This document shows, in pieces, positions 10,580 to 21,710 of a stretch of DNA of 64,000 nucleotides. Positions within the stretch are counted from its first letter, which is position 1, and each line of letters begins with the position of its first letter. The stretch is from Micrasema longulum (taxonomy: Eukaryota; Arthropoda; Insecta; Trichoptera; Brachycentridae), in NCBI GenBank assembly GCA_022494885.1, contig JAGVSM010001673.1, positions 45,190-109,189 of the forward strand, in the 5' to 3' direction. The notes beneath the pieces are model-generated. The model was not told the DNA's origin. It ran no database searches and saw only the letters and a list, made by a program, of their open reading frames with translations. The translations under genes were made by a program, and so were the position numbers.

Positions 10580-11490
10580 ATAAAATAAAATAATAGTGCT
10601 CCTTGATAAAATTTTGTATTTTGTGCATTAAATAAATAAATAAAAAATATTTTAATTGAACTGCAGGTCCACCCAGAAATGTCAGTAGAAAAACTCAATC
10701 TATCAACTTCTGTAAATATTGAATAACGTTAAATTTTGCATTTAAGATTGGTGAAAATGAAAAATGTAAATGCTTTAACACTACAAATACAATATTAGTA
10801 AGCTAAATTATATTAATGCATTTGAGCTAATGTAAAACATTAAAATATACATTTTTTGCGCTTTTTAGGACTTACAAAGTATGACATTGCATGTAAAAAT
10901 ACTGTTGCAAGTTTTCTCGACAGAAATATACTAGCAAATATTTGCCAAAACTGTTTGCCGCCCACGATGTTTTGTGGTTAAGAGCTTTTTTAAAGTTATG
11001 AATAATAAACCAGAAAAATATGTATACTTGTGGATTTTTTCTTAAAGTGAGTACTTGTTAAAGATACTTGCACTTTTAAAACCATAAAATGTTTATCTCG
11101 TCAGTGCTTTGAGCATTAATTTTAACGATACACGTATTGCATTTAAAAACTAATACGATTATCTTAAATTAAACCAAATTTTACGATGAAAATAAAAATA
11201 ATGTTGTGGTTGAATTATTATTAAAATATTTTTTTTCTATTAGGTTACACGATTTTATTATTTTACAACAGAACTAATGTAGTTTCGGGAGAGCACTCCT
11301 CTTATTAACGGAGTTTTATATTACCGGGAATATTTATAGATTTTAAAATCTTCAATCTGTTAAGTAGAAAAAAAAGTTAGAAGCGTAAAATTTTATTCGT
11401 CGTTCTCCAGAGCTGCATTTAACGAAAATGCATATACAAAACAACTGGATGGATGTAATTTTTTTGTGTATAAAAAAGTTGTTTTTGAAT
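10580..11490. other. AT-rich stretch, no gene seen
   Basis: No coding signal, tRNA-like head or shared repeat was recognised here. Confidence 0.5.
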
Positions 11491-11499
11491 GTTTACAAA

Positions 11500-11960
11500 C
11501 ACCATTAGCTTTTTATGGATCCCAATCAGATTTTTCCCTTAAATTCCTTATAGTTTCTACCATTTATTTTTTTTCAGTGGATTTTCAGAAGTGATATAAT
11601 AATATTAACTGACATTGAATACATTTTTGAAATTCGCATTCCTACATTAAGTGCACCCCTGCTAGTAGACGAGCAGAATTAGTTTGACTTTTGAAAGAAT
11701 AATTCCATATCAATAATAATAAAAATATTTATTAACCGTAAAATACAATGTGATAAGTACAAAATAAAACAAAGGCATGTATGGGAAAAAAATAAAAATA
11801 TACGTACAGTATTTTTTTTTCTTCCCATGTAACCCCTAAGTAATGGTTTATGTTTGGGTTCCAAAATATATTTTATGTTTTGGAATTCAAATAGACACCA
11901 TGTACATATATATTTTATGTTTTGGAATTCAAACATAAACCATTATTTAGGTACCTTCCT
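11500..11960 (-). repeat. Repeat W copy, inverted
   Basis: The reverse complement of 11510-11650 matches 31600-31740, with ATTTCAAAAATGTATT, TTAATATTATT, AATTTAAGG and GATTGGGATCCAT in the same order. The outer part (TTTGAATTCCAAAACATAAA) matches 31495-31520. That block is repeated almost exactly within this copy (near 11860 and 11910), a small internal duplication. Confidence 0.55.
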
Positions 11961-12149
11961 CATTAAATTCAATATTTGAATGAGAATTATTTTTAGATTT
12001 AGAATTCAATCATAAACACGTACTAAGACTCTACTTATCAACGAAAAGCTACACCATCGTTTTACCTTCAATAGTTTCATTTAAGAAAACAGAACCTGTT
12101 TCTTTGGTTACGTAAAAGCATCATGAAGCTTATTTTGTAAGTATAGAGG

Positions 12150-12730
12150 AAACGCGGTCTGACTTTTTTTCATACAAACGTATTCTCGTATTAAAACCCT
12201 GGATTATGGCACTATAAATATTGACCGTCGGCGTCTCTCAACAGTTTTGATTTATTGATGAATAGTTTATTATGGGAACTAGAAACATCCAAAAACCCAC
12301 ATAAACTTTCATCGGCGGTCTTCAGGCGCACGGTATACAAATATGATAACTATTTTTGAAAAACGCACAACGTACCGATATTTTAAACAAATTGCAAATC
12401 GGTTCAGTTTTGAGGTGCGGAAAATAAGACAACGAACGTCGATTTTTGTTAGGCATAAAAGGTCCGTAAATATCTAATTTTAACTATACGCAACAAATGA
12501 CAACAGGGACGGAGAACACCTTAAAGAAGGAAATATGGATGTCTAGGCATTTACAGGGCTTATGATTTATCATTGGCTGGTTTGAGTGGCCACTTTACAC
12601 ATTGTGCATACTGTGTATAAAATAATTAACATCAAACTTTCGACTGCGTTCATTTAATATATATATACGAGTATATACTCAAATCTTGCAATAGCAAAGC
12701 ATTGCCAGGTTTAGCTCGGAGATGTATAAT
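12150..12730 (+). repeat. Repeat G copy, interrupted by an FB piece
   Basis: Shares GCGCACGGTATACAAATAT, the TTTTTGAAAAACGCA block and GGTTCAGTTTTGAGGTGCGG with 35640-36075. After the FB insertion it shares TATACGAGTATATACTC and AATAGCAAAGC with 36556-36620. The first part (CGTATTCTCGTA, CTGGATTATGGCAC) also matches 59400-59460. It has no open frame of note. It matters because it shows the uninterrupted sequence at the site where copy 2 was hit by SINE C. Confidence 0.6.
12505..12620. mobile_element. FB fragment inside repeat G
   Basis: GACAACAGGGACGGAGAAC leads into GTCTAGGCATTTACAGGGCT and GTGGCCACTTTACACATTGT. It then ends abruptly, leaving one arm only. Confidence 0.65.
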
Positions 12731-12991
12731 AAAAGCATTATCCAATAAATTATTTTTTTATTAACTTGCTTTAAGCACCTAATATTTTGTTAATATTAAA
12801 AATATATTTTTCTACCGCAGATTTTTCCTGGACTTAAAATAGAACAATACTCGGTTTGTTTATTAAGACCGGTCGTTTTTTCCGGCGATTTTTTATAATA
12901 CAATTTTTAGATTGTGTTCGATTGCCTTGCAGCGCCTAAGAATAGTTTGCGGACATGGAGAATATAGGTTAGGCCAGTGGTCGGCAAACTT

Positions 12992-13465
12992 ACAAACAGT
13001 TTAACGGTGACTTCAAAAGTCAAGTATCTGGGGCACACACTGACTGATCATTGTAAAGATGATCAGGACACAAAGAGACAGAGAAGAGCCATTAACGCCC
13101 GTGCCTCTATGCTAGCACGACGCTTCTTTCAGTGCAGTGACAAAGTGAAGAAAATAATATTTACATCGTATTTGACGTCCATGTTTACAGCGGAACCATG
13201 AAACAATTATACGCAAGGAGCATGGAATAAGTTAAGGGACACATAATAACGCAAACAGGGAATTATTTGGACTGCCTAGATACTGAAGTGCCTCCAAAAT
13301 GTTAACAACTGGACGGGTAAACACCTTCGCTGCCCTACTTCACCAAAGAACCTGGAGCCTATAGGAACGCCTAAAAAGCTCCAACCACGCGCTTCTCCAA
13401 GCCACTGCAGGGTGAATCTGTTTACCCCTGTTCGAGCGATGGTGGGATATGCTGAGACTAACATA
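12992..13465 (+). mobile_element. LINE fragment, post-RT region
   Basis: The frame from about 12998 reads VTSKVKYLGHTLTD, then RQRRAINARASMLARRF. This is the region after the RT catalytic domain in a non-LTR retrotransposon. It continues past a stop as NYTQGAWNKLRDT and, in another frame, GRVNTFAALL and LKSSNHALLQA. Both ends are truncated and there are frame breaks. It starts directly after the short hAT left end, so it was inserted into or captured by that element. Confidence 0.65.
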
Positions 13466-14275
13466 AGTGCTTCAAATATAAAATTTATTAGATCATTTTG
13501 TTTTATATGGTAGAATTAGCTCTGCGCTCTGTAGCCAATTTACTGGAATAAAAAAAAGGGCAATCTTTGGCAGTATATCAATTAAGATTGCTTTTGAGAG
13601 CCATTTTTTTCAATTTAAACTGTTTCCTCTTGAAAGCAAACGAATCGTATTATGCAGCGAAGGTCTCTGTATTAACTCTGTACTTCAAGTAAAGGGTCCT
13701 TGAATTGGCGATGAAAAATAGCTTTGTCGACAATAGAGTGTTTTCACATTAATTTTATTATTTTATTTTTCAAACAACAAAAAATTGCAACGGTAACGGT
13801 AATAATGATTTTTTTGTGGGACTTTGAATAAATTTTCTACAAAGGTTTAAAATAAGCATATTTTGAATTACCCGAAAACGAGACGTTTTGCGTCCTGTGG
13901 GACAAATGGCCACGAATGATATTTTGGCGTCAAACTTGTACGCAATGTTTGTTAAAAGCGCAGTCGGCAGTCATAACGCCTGAGATCAAAATACGGGATT
14001 CCAACTGTGAGCCGTTTTTTATTTGCTGTTCTTTAAAATCGAAAATTCTAAATGAAAACTTGTTTTGAATACATTGGTAGTTATATCTTAAGAATTGTAA
14101 AAACCTGCTTTAAATATACATTGTGTTCTTAACGTTATTCCCGACATGTAATAATAACCTGTTGTGTTGACAATCTTGAACACCAAATGATGCAATTACA
14201 TTTTTTTATTGGAAATGTCTTCTCACAAAGCGCTTCTTTATGAATGATGCAATCGTAAACAAGTACCTTTATATT

Positions 14276-14460
14276 AACATATTACAACAGAGATGAGGAA
14301 CTTTTTTGAAAAGGTAATATAGAAGTCTAGGCATCCACAGTGCTTATTATCTGTCATTGGCTGGTTTCAGCGGCCACTTTACACACTGTGTAATATTCAC
14401 AATTCTGCCTATATTTGAACATCTATATTTCCATCTGTTGACGTTTGACTTCAGATTAAT
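14276..14460 (-). mobile_element. FB element, single arm
   Basis: Starts AACATATTACAACAGAGATG, the same end as the full copy at 26396. It runs through GTCTAGGCATCCACAGTGCT, CACTTTACACACTGTG and TTCCATCTGTTG, then loses similarity. The second arm is missing. Confidence 0.7.
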
Positions 14461-14741
14461 TTTTGCCTTGAAAATAGAAACAAAACCTTTCTCACTTTGC
14501 TGTACTTTTAGCCCCATATGTTGAAATAGAAACAATTTTTTAGAGTTTAACATGATACTTCTCAATGCATTTAATGACACCATTTGTAATATCCTCAATA
14601 ATACAAATAGTCCATAAAATTATTTTTTAATACCCGTGGACGAAAAAAATCAAATCAAAATTAAAACTTGCGCTGTGTGAGCCGCACCCGAGTGGCTAAA
14701 GAGCTGCCCGCGGCTCGAGAGCCGTGGTTTGCCGACAACTG

Positions 14742-14895
14742 AGTTAGGCTACCGAGATAGAAGGTACATGTCTGTTCTGACATGTCAGTCAGCGTCACCG
14801 AGTGGGCAGGCAGTGGGCGTGGGCTCGGGGTATTACTGTCACTACGCATACTGACAGGAACAACTGACATAGAATTAGCGATGCGCATAATCGAT
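14742..14895. other. GC- and CpG-richer flank of the hAT end
   Basis: Contains nested TGACATGTCAGTCA-type palindromes and GGGCAGGCAGTGGGCGTGGG. The base composition is unlike its surroundings. No open frame was recognised as a known family. It may be another transposon end or a promoter-like patch. Confidence 0.3.
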
Positions 14896-15052
14896 CGGCT
14901 GCAATAATCGAATATCTCATTGGTTGTGGAAAAAAAGGTTAATCCATCGATTCCTATTCTATTGCATATATTTTGGCATTTTACAATTTTTCGATTTATT
15001 ATAGGGATATAATTACGTCTTTCTACCTCAAATAATAGTTAAACACGTAATA

Positions 15053-15115
15053 TTTTAACAGATTACAGCGGGGATGGAGAAGATTTGAGAGAAAGGAATA
15101 TTTATTTATTTTATT
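15053..15115. mobile_element. FB fragment
   Basis: TTAACAGATTACAGCGGGG followed by TGGAGAAG and AAGGAATAT is the inner FB end only. Confidence 0.5.
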
Positions 15116-15395
15116 AGGTAAACAAACATAGTCATTTTTTATATATATTAGTGTGGAACATTCATGCACACACCAAAATTTTTTATTTACATTTCAGACC
15201 ATAATTTAAATAAAAATTATGTACGTAATAATCAAATTTATTAAATATCTGCTTCTCTGAATATTTCTATGATTTTTTACTTAAATTTACATACATTGTC
15301 ATAAAAAACCTCAGCCTCGGAAAATTTATTGTTACATTGCTCGCATATTTAAGGTATTTTAGATTGTTTGAAATAGTTTGAAGACGCGTTGTCTG

Positions 15396-15686
15396 TGTAC
15401 AACAGAAGATTTGACGGAATATGGAAATCTAGGCATTTAAATGGCTTACGACCTGTTATTAGCTGGTTCAAGAGGCCACTTTACACACTGTGTATCATTC
15501 GCATTAAAGTGGCCACTGAAACCAGTCAATGACAGGTCATAAGCCGTGTAAATGCCTAAACTTCCAAAATTCTTTTCTTTAGAATGTTTTGCCATTTCAG
15601 TTGTAATGCGTTAATCTTAATGACTCACTAGAGGGTGAAATCCAGTCTTTTGTCTACAAAAATTTAGACAAACTCAAAATGTTGTC
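15396..15686 (-). mobile_element. FB element, short hairpin copy
   Basis: The left arm (TCTAGGCATTTAAATGGCTT to CACTTTACACACTGTG) turns at about 15508 into the inverted arm (AAAGTGGCCACTGAAACCAG, TGACAGGTCATAAGCC). It finishes with GGTGAAATCCAGTC and the outer end CAAACTCAAAATGTTGT. The whole distal arm and centre are deleted relative to 26396. Confidence 0.7.
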
Positions 15687-15689
15687 GGT

Positions 15690-16835
15690 AACGCTATATC
15701 AATTTTTAACTATATGTACCGATTGAATATATATATTAAATTAACATGCCCAAATGATTATTTGAATATACAAACATTAAAAAATATACGAAAACTAAAT
15801 GACTCTTAAATCTCTCAATTGCAGCTTCTTTATATTTTTCAATACCAGCTATATTTCCAAACACTGTTCGATCTTTCATTTCTTTATATCGTATTTTTAT
15901 ATATTTGTGTTTAATATATTGTGTGGGTTATGTGTTTTATATAACTCTTATGTACGTGAAAGCTGTATAAATGTGAAAAAATATCGACGGTTTTCCTTAT
16001 GTTTATTTTTTAATATGCAGGATTAAGATTGTGGTGATGATCCTCTACCAGTTGGACGTAGGCAGAAAACACGATGTTGGGATTTTCAGGGTTATTTAAC
16101 AAATAAGCGTACATAATAATTTATAAAAAAAACAGTGAGCAGATTAGTGGGTCTCAATAAGGGTACAAAATAAATAATTTAATTGAATGTTATTTAATAA
16201 TCAGCTCTGACAACATTTTCACAAATGGTTTCATTTCATAGTTGTTTACTTATCGAAAAGATACAATAGTTCGATTGTCAAAACCGATTATTCGCAACAC
16301 TTGCCACTACTGACATGAGTAATAAACATAGTTTGTCTTCCTGTTCGCGAATATTATCCTTCGAAATGGTTACGAACGTTTTAATGTAATAATCAATCAA
16401 CAGGGCAGTACAACTAGCCAGTAATATGAATAATAACAAAACAAATAAACAGTAAAATCAGTAAGGTTTCATAATTATTTAGTGAAATTACTATTATCAA
16501 CAGTGGTAAAAAAATTCTTGGAGAAAATTAATAAAGTTTAATTTTAATTTATTTCTTTCATACGTTTATGCACATTACAAAAAAGATTCAAGGCATACAT
16601 AACACGAAAGAAAATTAACAATACAAATTGAATAGGAAAAAATCGTAAAAAAAATTTATCTAGTAGTTTGAGTAAAAGAAAGCTATCTTCTCTGAACTTC
16701 GATATCCAAAGAGATCCGATTAGGTGAAGACATTTCTTTTTCTACTGGCATTACCATTGGCATGCTGGTTCTGCAAGCGGGAAGATAAAACAGCTCAAGC
16801 TGCCAATGTCTATGGTAGTCATTAAGAACATAAAG
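15690..16835. other. AT-rich stretch, no gene seen
   Basis: Only T-rich chance ORFs. No shared repeat was recognised. Confidence 0.5.
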
Positions 16836-16837
16836 GA

Positions 16838-16905
16838 AATGAAAATCTAGGCATTTATAGCACTTATCCTGTCATTGACTGGTATAAGTGATCACTTTTG
16901 CACAG
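16838..16905. mobile_element. FB fragment, diverged
   Basis: ATCTAGGCATTTATAGCACT and CTGTCATTGACTGG keep the core FB arm order; both ends are lost. Confidence 0.5.
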
Positions 16906-16914
16906 CATATCTAC

Positions 16915-17090
16915 CGTATACCGCACAGAGCATCTGAGGACTTTGGTATCTTTGGCGGTGTATTTTGGCGGAGTATCTTTGGCGGTGCCCACATAAAAGG
17001 AAAAATTTTCGAACGAGAAAAGCTGACAAAAGTAGGTCACAGAAATCCGGTAACCTTGGCATGATTGCGCTGAAAGAAAGTAATTCAGAT
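16915..17090 (+). repeat. Repeat S, copy 1
   Basis: ATCTGAGGACTTTGG, CTTTGGCGGTGCCCACAT and GAGAAAAGCTG match the minus strand of 28840-28990 in order (there ATCTGAGGACTTAAG, CTTGGCGGTGCCCACAT, AGAAAAGCTGC). This copy has an internal duplication of the TTTGGCGG block. Class unknown. Confidence 0.5.
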
Positions 17091-17271
17091 GAACTTCATT
17101 GGATTGAGAAAATGGAAAAAGTGATTTTTTTATTATCTGGGATAATATTGATTGGAAATGAAAAATTCGTCAAAATGGTTTTAAAAATATTTAAAAGCCT
17201 TTTGAAAGATTCTTTTAACATATATTCACATCTCTGTCTTTCACTGATATCCGTATTTCCCACACCTACAG

Positions 17272-17421
17272 CAAAGCATATTCATTTGCAACCAGCCTAT
17301 AAATTCGTTGGGATCGCATTTACGGTCGCTGGCATTATTGCAAAGAACGCTAGATATTTCTGCAGCAGTTCAAGATTCTGACAAAGAAATCCACGAACGT
17401 TGGCGGGTTTTTAGCAAAATG
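17272..17421 (+). CDS. Candidate internal coding exon, host gene not recognised
   Basis: A 150-base segment reads in phase 0 for exactly 50 codons: it begins QSIFICNQPINSLGS, continues LRSLALLQRTLDISAAVQ and ends DSDKEIHERWRVFSKM. A pyrimidine-rich tract and CACACCTACAG immediately precede it (AG at 17270-17271), and GTAATT follows (17422-17427). The segment is GC-richer than its surroundings and uses unremarkable codons. The frame stays open for about 66 codons in total, which is long for this composition. The shift from charged to helical residues looks like a real soluble protein. No second copy in the window points to a transposon, but repeat S lies just upstream, so a TE origin is not excluded. 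Partner exons were not found. Confidence 0.45.
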
Positions 17422-17689
17422 GTAATTTATTCTAACTATCTTAGAAAATAAAACGTGTTATTTATTTAACTTAAATTCACTACGAAAATTAAGTGGTTGA
17501 TAAATTGAGAGCCATCACACTTAATACATTTTTTTTTCTTTTTAAAAGAAAATAAAATAATTCTGAGGCTTTTTCTATAACTACTTCGATTCGTTAATTC
17601 AATTGTATTGTATGAGCGGGAATGTGAGCGAAAAACCGTTTTAATTGCGTTAGTCCTAGTGATGCATTGGGTACTACTTTGGTAAGCCA

Positions 17690-17872
17690 GATGTAAAGTA
17701 TTTTGATCATCTATTACATCAAGGTAATGTGATTAGCCTTACGCTTAAGGTTTCAGTCCAGGACCATGAAATATTGCATTGCAGAACCACCTTCTTAACC
17801 ATTATTTTGGCTCAACCTTTTTAGGAATCGAACCGGTGGATGCACCAACCACTGCATTACGAAGTAGACTTA
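17690..17872 (-). mobile_element. SINE C, diverged copy
   Basis: In minus-strand order the tRNA-like head (GTAATGCAGTGGTTGGTGC, then GGTTCGATTCC near 17825) is followed by body remnants (TTCATGGTCCTGGACTG, AAGCGTAAGGCTAATCAC). The far distal end is missing. Confidence 0.55.
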
Positions 17873-17906
17873 TCTCCTCTCGATTTTACTATTCAAGGAT
17901 CTTTTT

Positions 17907-17995
17907 CTGAGTAGCCATCGAGTCGAAAACGCTCGTTCATGATTTTGGTTCTATTTTACACACAAACCTGTATTTTTTATCCACCTGGACACGTT
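17907..17995 (+). repeat. Repeat D copy with hammerhead-like motif
   Basis: CTGAGTAGCCATCGAG is followed by TCGAAAACGCTCGTT, then ATTTTGGTTCTATTTTACAC and ACAAACCTGTATTTTTTA. The same order occurs at 63744-63830. CUGA, a short stem, GAAA and ACG-CU-CGU-U fit a degenerate hammerhead core with a tiny helix III. Confidence 0.45.
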
Positions 17996-18086
17996 ATTCA
18001 GTATATTTCTATTCTATAGTTTTGCGTTATTTATTATGATTTGGGATAGTTATAATTTATAAGTTAATAATTTTACAATACACATA

Positions 18087-18165
18087 CCGTAGAACTCCGT
18101 TTACCCGAACTCCGGTCATCCGGATGGCCAATATCCGGATCGTTAAAGATAAATAAATAATAAAG
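18087..18165 (+). mobile_element. pogo/Tigger-like terminal sequence
   Basis: After a TA (18085-18086), CCGTAGAACTCCGTTTACCC and ATCCGGATGGCCAATATCCG resemble the ends of pogo/Tigger elements, which typically begin CAGT-GAAC-TCCGTTTA. No opposite end or transposase was identified downstream. Confidence 0.45.
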
Positions 18166-18169
18166 ATGT

Positions 18170-19615
18170 TGTAATAAGAATTACAAAAGGGTAAATGAGT
18201 TTCTTGCCAAAGCAATTAACTTTGCTGGCCATGTTTTAGTACGTTTTGAATGTGATTCCAATTCGTTTTATTATTTCAAAAGCAATAAAAAAGTGATCTT
18301 AGAGTAAATTTTTAGTTTTCTGCATATCCTGATAATGTCTGGCACTTATTTATGCAGTTTTACTTTACTAACCTTGAAAATATCCCGAAAGCGATAATTA
18401 CTTCTAATTTGTAGTATTTTTTTTATTTTTTATAATAAATTACAATAAACTTCTCTCAAGAATTTTCACGAATAAACTTGAATTGAGAAACCAGAGCAAA
18501 TAAAATAATGATAAAAAAATCTGTTAAGAACATCTGACATAAAAACTGAAGGTCGATCAATGGAAAAACGCTTGATCAAATCCGAAATGAAGAAATAAGA
18601 CGGACTTCTTGCACCGAAGATGTTGTTCAATAAAATAGAGTAAAAAAATGATTCTGGAAGAGTTTATGTAAACAGAATTGACAAATCCATAATCTTTTAC
18701 ATTGAAACTAATGAAATTCCACCTGGTCATCTTCTTCCTGGTAAACCGTTTCAAAGATGGAAGAACAGTTTAATTTTAATTTCTCAAGAGTTTCTGCCAG
18801 GACAGATCGACAAATCTAGACGAAGCGGAAGATAAAGAAGAGGAAACTGGAATGTTTTTTAAACATGTTTTTTATTTCTGTTACATCTTTCAATATTCTT
18901 TGTAATTGATTAAAATATTTTTTATCGGATTCAAAGCGTTTCATAACTAGGAAAGATATAAATAAATTCAGCAGACCACCAACTTTATCTATCTGTCAAA
19001 ATAATGTCCCATTCGATAATGTCTCGGGACATCTCCGCCTTCAATTCGTCGTTATAATGTATTTCAAAAATACATTTATACGTAGGCAGTGTTCATCTGA
19101 TCGGCCAATGAGATTGCCAGCATGAAATTCAGATGTCTGCCGGAAAAAAGTTTGCCGAGCGTGGAAAATATTAATTAAATAAAAACATGGATTTTTAGAA
19201 CAATAACTTATTTTTTTATAAATCTTCATATTTTAGAAACAATTACCTATAGCTAAGACATCTATATTTGGTTTTATTTTTTTCAATGTTCTTTTTATAA
19301 TTTTAAACTTAAGATCAAACACTGTTTTGAGTCTACGAGTATTTATTTCGTTTATTTTATTTTGAAGAAAAAAAACTCCGGCGGTAAAGTTGTTTCACTT
19401 CATTAAAACAATTTTAAACGCCTTGAATTTTTTGTTTGAATTAATAAAATATTAAATAAAAACCTACTACATCAACAAATACGAAAAATATTTCACAAAA
19501 ATAAAAACGTAAGAGTAATTTGATTATAACAAATTATCAAGAGTTACTGAATGCTTTATTAAGTACCTTATTTATTATTTTTCATATGAACTAATATAAG
19601 AATTTTATATTAACT
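18170..19615. other. AT-rich stretch, no gene seen
   Basis: No coding signal, no tRNA-like head and no repeat shared with the rest of the window. Confidence 0.5.
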
Positions 19616-19619
19616 AGAA

Positions 19620-19985
19620 CAAAAATTTTCCATACGTTATAATAAATACACGCGAAGTATCTCTTTATGTAAAATTTATATATGAAACACTTACTTTGTG
19701 GTCGTTTGTGAAATTCATAAAAAAATACTTTGTTTTTTATTATTTATAAAATAACCGATCGGTTTCAGAGCTGCGACGAGCTTTAACAATGCATAATTTA
19801 GAAATGAACACATTCAATTTTTTTAATTTTAACAGTGTCTATATAAATCGAATGCATATGAAGGTAATATATAAAGTTCTTATGTCAAATAGTATTTTAT
19901 GTTTGTGGATGTATTCCATACTGTCCAAATTATAAAAAAGGATTGTATTTATTTCTGAATTATACCTTGATAAGGAGGCACCTGT
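19620..19985 (+). repeat. Repeat R copy
   Basis: ACACTTACTTTGTGGTC is followed by ACCGATCGGTTTCAGAGCTG and CGACGAGCTTTAACAA. The same order, diverged, occurs at 33640-33840 and 55380-55600. The later part (AGTTCTTATGTCAAATAGTA, TTTGTGGATGTATTCC) matches 40540-40620. On the minus strand, AGCTC-GUCGC-AGCU followed by CUGAAACCG fits helix II and the GAAA arm of a hammerhead-like motif. Confidence 0.45.
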
Positions 19986-19999
19986 TAATTTTATTATGT

Positions 20000-21100
20000 A
20001 AATTTACACATTAAAAAAAAATAATCTAAAAATAAGACGTTTTCTTTAAAAAATGTAAACATGTAGTTTTTTTCTTTGTGTCAATTTTCTTATTTATTAT
20101 CTCGGTTTAAGAACTGCATTATCCAATATTAATGTGGAGGCGTGTGTGCGTACTTACCCAAGATACCACGTGACTTATTACATAGACTTTATGCGGAGAT
20201 AATGTTTCAGTGGGTGGATAAAGAGGTGCTATATTCAGGAAGGGTGTGTAAAACCGTGCCTAATGTTACCTACTACAGCAGATAAAAATACTCCGTTAAC
20301 CTGTTTAGTGCCAATGTTCCCTATTTGGGACACATCACTATTTATTTTTATCGATCCCGATTTTCGGAAATTACGGAAATATTAGGAATTCGGAATATTG
20401 GAATACAAATGTAGTTAATTACTGGATCACCTACCATAAAATCTTTCACGTTTTTTTTATGTATTGATCGATTTATTTTTTAAGTAACCAATTAGTACAA
20501 TGTTGTCGTGTTTGCTTGAGAACTTGTAAAAACATGAAGTTAACAAAACATCGACAACCCTGTGAACAGAATTCGCGATTGGCGTTCATCGTGTACAATT
20601 CTTAATGTTTTTTTGTTTAACACCAGAATTAATATTAGTTTATAATGTGTTAGCTTTTATCATAATTACAATGATTCAAAAGAGTTTTCTTTTTTTAGAA
20701 AATTATAAACCACGGTAATTAGTTTTAAAATCACTGACAATTGCCTATTTTATTTTTAAAAAAATGTTTCGTTTCAACAAAAGTTTCATGAGAGAAGTTT
20801 TTATTATGTTGTAAAAATATACAAAAAAATAATGTAAAAATGCTTGCGCCTTATAAGGTTCAAGTCAACCAAGAAAGAAATAAAAGAGATTTTTAACCCA
20901 AAAAAAGACCTTGAAACTTTTATTCTCTATTAATTATTTTTTATATTGATAGTGTTGGCATTTTATTTCTTTTGCACAGTAAATCGACAAATGACACTGG
21001 AAACAGAATATTGTGTCGTTCAATAAAATCTAGTGATTTATTAAATTTTTTGAATTACGTTATATATTTATAAGTAATATTGGATAATCGAAATTTAATA
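20000..21100. other. No gene supported; slightly GC-richer patch at 20120-20300
   Basis: Mostly AT-rich. The patch 20120-20300 has a donor-like GGTAAGTACG on the minus strand, but every frame next to it is closed. It is probably old transposon sequence. Confidence 0.4.
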
Positions 21101-21102
21101 CC

Positions 21103-21305
21103 AACAATATTTTAAATATTTCCAAATGTGTGAAGACAAAGCTAGATTTTGCTGAATAGGGAGTTATTAAGATTGAAATGTATTGCAACAAGGAAAACGT
21201 TTTTGCAAAAGAAATATGGATGCCTATTCATCTTTTTTACTTCACAAAAGTCATCAGATGGAAGAGTGGAGTAAAAATGGATATTCAAACATTGGCAGAA
21301 TTATT
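21103..21305 (+). mobile_element. FB element, deleted hairpin copy
   Basis: Outer end AACAATATTTTAAATATTTC is followed by AGGGAGTTATTAAG and TATTGCAACAAGG. It then jumps to the inverted arm (CTTCACAAAAGTCATCAGAT, CAAACATTGGCAGAATT). Confidence 0.55.
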
Positions 21306-21545
21306 AATTTATTTATTCAAAATTACACTCGTTAAAATATAAGGGCTTTTTAGGCTGTGCCCGTGTCAAGCCATAATAATTAACAATAAAAAAAACATAG
21401 TAAAATTAATTAGATGAAAATATAACGATATATGATGCAATATAATAAAAATCCAGAAAAACAGGTAAAAGTAATAAATAATAAAATGCAAAAGAATACA
21501 ATTTTAAAAAGATAATCGGACATAAATATTAAAATGTAAATTATA
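21305..21545. other. AT-rich stretch, possible LINE tail
   Basis: TTATTTATTCAAAATTACAC at 21308 looks like the reverse of an A-rich LINE 3' tail, but no coding remnant is attached. Confidence 0.3.
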
Positions 21546-21554
21546 TAAATTTAG

Positions 21555-21710
21555 TTTGGCCATGTCACAAGCAGACAGAACCGAAGGGCATGTATGACAA
21601 GATGTATGAATGTAGAAGAAGCTAAGAATGTATGCCAGGATATACGTGTGTGGTGGTCTATTTTCTCTGCCTACCTCTACGGAGAAATGGCGTGATGGTA
21701 GTAATAGTAG
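21555..21710 (+). mobile_element. LINE L, short 3' copy with target duplication
   Basis: A 156-bp piece of the L 3' end (GACAAGATGTATGAATGTAG through CTCTGCCTACC, then TGATGGTAGTAATAGTAG). It is flanked by TAAATTTAG at 21546-21554 and again at 21711-21719. The direct repeat and strong 5' truncation are what target-primed reverse transcription leaves. Confidence 0.8.

Larger units (their letters stand above)
12975..14741. mobile_element. hAT-like element with 8-bp target duplication
   Basis: The left end CAGTGGTCGGCAAAC (from 12975) and the reverse complement of the right end, CAGTTGTCGGCAAACCACGG (ending 14741), are terminal inverted repeats of the type common in hAT MITEs. The subterminal palindrome CGGCTCGAGAGCCG lies inside the right end. 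The outer flanks are GGTTAGGC (12967-12974) and AGTTAGGC (14742-14749), an 8-bp duplication with one mismatch, as expected for hAT. Only about 16 bases of the left end remain before LINE sequence begins. The interior holds a LINE fragment and an FB piece but no transposase. Confidence 0.6.

Noticed and set aside
16965..17381. 138-codon forward ORF
   Set aside because: It runs through repeat S and then in a frame different from the exon candidate; composition and lack of motifs suggest chance.
20125..20330. Minus-strand donor-like GGTAAGTACG next to a GC-richer patch
   Set aside because: All three minus-strand frames have stops close to the site, so no exon can end there.
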